From contig JAEUHC010000019.1 of the NCBI GenBank assembly GCA_016794785.1, positions 186,001 to 250,000 on the forward strand: a stretch of 64,000 nt of DNA, read 5' to 3'. Under the pieces are notes generated by a model. It made no database searches. It was not told where the DNA came from and saw only the letters and a list, made by a program, of their open reading frames with translations. The stretch is from Opitutaceae bacterium (GTDB lineage Bacteria; Verrucomicrobiota; Verrucomicrobiia; Opitutales; Opitutaceae). Below are positions 62,871 to 64,000 of this stretch, one piece after another (position 1 is the stretch's first letter; the number at the start of each line of letters is the position of its first letter). Position numbers and translations under genes: made by a program.

Positions 62871-64000
62871 ATGCCTGCATCCGTTTCCAGTTCCGAAGTG
62901 CCTGCGATTGAAGTGCGGGAGTTGACCAAACGATACCAACCCGAAAGCACCCTGGCGGCATGGCTCCTTGCCTCGCTCGAACTGAAGAAAACCGTCTCCT
63001 CGGCGGTTGATGAACGTCCCGCCGCGCTGCGCGATGTCAGTTTCACCGTTCCACGCGGGGCCTCTTTTGGGGTCATCGGTCGAAATGGGGCTGGTAAAAG
63101 CACGCTGCTCCAAATCCTCGCCGGCACCTTGGCCCAGACTTCGGGTCACGCCACCGTTCGCGGGCGAGTCACGGCCCTGCTCGAATTAGGGTCTGGTTTT
63201 AATCCCGAGTTCAGCGGGAGGGAGAACATCTTTCTAGCGGGCGCCATTCTTGGGCTCACGCGTGCGGAGATGGACGCCAAATATGAGGAGGTTATCCGTT
63301 TTGCCGACATCGGCTCCTACATCGATCTGCCGGTCAAGACCTACTCGACCGGCATGATGATGCGCGTGGCCTTTGCCGTCGCCATCGCGGTCGAGCCTGA
63401 CGTCCTCATCATCGACGAAGCGCTCGGCGTGGGTGACATCCTGTTTCAGCAAAAATGCAGCCGTCGACTTCAGGAATTAGTCGCGGCCGGCGTCACGCTG
63501 CTGGTTGTGACGCACGACCTCTCATTCGTCCTTAATATGTGCCAGCGCGCCCTCTGGCTCGACCAAGGCCGGGTGCGGTTTCTCGGCGAGGCGGGGGCCT
63601 GTGTGCGCGAGTATGTCGCAGCCATGGCCGCAATTTCGGGCAACGAGCCAACACCGGTCGATAACCTGAGCGACGCCGCCGAAGCTGATCTGCCTGCGGT
63701 GCTTGCGCTCGAACTCGGCGATAAGGAACGACTGGGTGATGGTGGCGTGCGGGTCGCGCGCGCCTGGCTCCAGCACGCCGATGGAGGCACCGGCGGCTCA
63801 TTCCGCAGCGGCGATTGGGCGGTGGTTTCGCTGCTTGTCGAGGCCTTGCGTCCCGCCCGTGCAATCAGCGCCGGCTGTGAGGTGAGAAACCGCCACGGCC
63901 AGGTGGTTTTTGCCACCGGACTGCGCGTCACGAGGAAGCTTATCGAGGAACTGCCGGCGGGCGGCGCCTGCCTTGTCACGATCCGCTTCCAACTCGAACT
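62871..64000 (+). CDS. wzt: ABC transporter ATPase of the polysaccharide-export (Wzt) type, cut by window edge
   Basis: At least 376 residues. Walker A is GRNGAGKST, the signature is the Wzt-type YSTGMMMR (in place of LSGGQ), Walker B is VLIIDEAL, and the switch His is in VTHD. A C-terminal domain starts after about residue 265 (GVRVARAWLQHADG, GCEVRNRHGQVVF), the part that in Wzt binds the glycan end. It powers export of O-antigen-like chains across the inner membrane. The membrane partner Wzm is not seen upstream; it may lie beyond the window. The ATG at 62871 follows the terminator by 46 bases; the N-terminus reads MPASVSSSEVPAIEV. Confidence 0.9.
   Translation, partial: MPASVSSSEVPAIEVRELTKRYQPESTLAAWLLASLELKKTVSSAVDERPAALRDVSFTVPRGASFGVIGRNGAGKSTLLQILAGTLAQTSGHATVRGRVTALLELGSGFNPEFSGRENIFLAGAILGLTRAEMDAKYEEVIRFADIGSYIDLPVKTYSTGMMMRVAFAVAIAVEPDVLIIDEALGVGDILFQQKCSRRLQELVAAGVTLLVVTHDLSFVLNMCQRALWLDQGRVRFLGEAGACVREYVAAMAAISGNEPTPVDNLSDAAEADLPAVLALELGDKERLGDGGVRVARAWLQHADGGTGGSFRSGDWAVVSLLVEALRPARAISAGCEVRNRHGQVVFATGLRVTRKLIEELPAGGACLVTIRFQLE

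Noticed and set aside
1..64000. CRISPR arrays, tRNA and rRNA genes, insertion sequences, prophage genes
   Set aside because: Looked for regular spacer repeats, cloverleaf-like sequences and transposase or integrase motifs; none were seen.

Overview
The window reads as chromosomal DNA of a high-GC Gram-negative bacterium. The best guess is Verrucomicrobiota, close to Opitutaceae. That is inference from the style of the proteins: a matrixin with repeated 'LSTRG...LIRAVG' modules, four-helix-bundle cassettes, GxGYTSAP-type beta repeats, two-partner secretion and palindromic repeats in gaps. No rRNA, tRNA, CRISPR array or insertion sequence was seen.

Layout. (1) 1-2238, minus: a secreted matrixin-type metalloprotease, cut by the left edge, coupled to a small exported protein. 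(2) 2265-26506, minus: a dense run of surface-polysaccharide genes. It holds a CDP-paratose epimerase-like protein, five SAM methyltransferases, very large membrane proteins that look like GT-C glycosyltransferases, a radical SAM protein and large glycosyltransferases, often with 4-8 base overlaps. (3) 26606-32238, minus: a transaldolase and the four enzymes expected for GDP-D-glycero-alpha-D-manno-heptose (GmhA, HddA, GmhB, HddC), interrupted by a 94-residue orphan gene and a four-helix-bundle gene, then a Gfo/Idh/MocA oxidoreductase. (4) 32301-35099, plus: a GT-C-like membrane protein and a GtrA protein. (5) 35184-44807, minus: an SDR oxidoreductase, an epimerase, more GT-C-like proteins, a GT2-methyltransferase fusion and a GtrB/DPMS-type GT2. 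(6) 44849-45307, minus: a RelE/ParE toxin-antitoxin pair. (7) 45375-52573, minus: a small membrane protein, a GT9-coiled coil-GT2 protein, a large membrane protein and a polysaccharide pyruvyl transferase. (8) 52598-62760: a TpsB outer-membrane transporter (minus), an STT3-like membrane protein with a TPR tail (minus) and, divergently, a 1696-residue TpsA adhesin (plus) ended by a strong terminator. (9) 62871-64000, plus: the start of a Wzt-type ABC ATPase.

How it may work together (inference): the centre makes activated heptose and other sugars. GT2, GT4 and GT9 enzymes and the GT-C-like proteins assemble and decorate glycans. Methyltransferases and a pyruvyl transferase modify them, and an ABC exporter may move the polymer. 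The right end suggests a secreted, Asn-rich adhesin whose transporter gene and an oligosaccharyltransferase-like gene lie beside it. That candidate adhesin-glycosylation system, and a small beta-sandwich domain shared by five otherwise unrelated enzymes in region 2, are the most interesting signals here.
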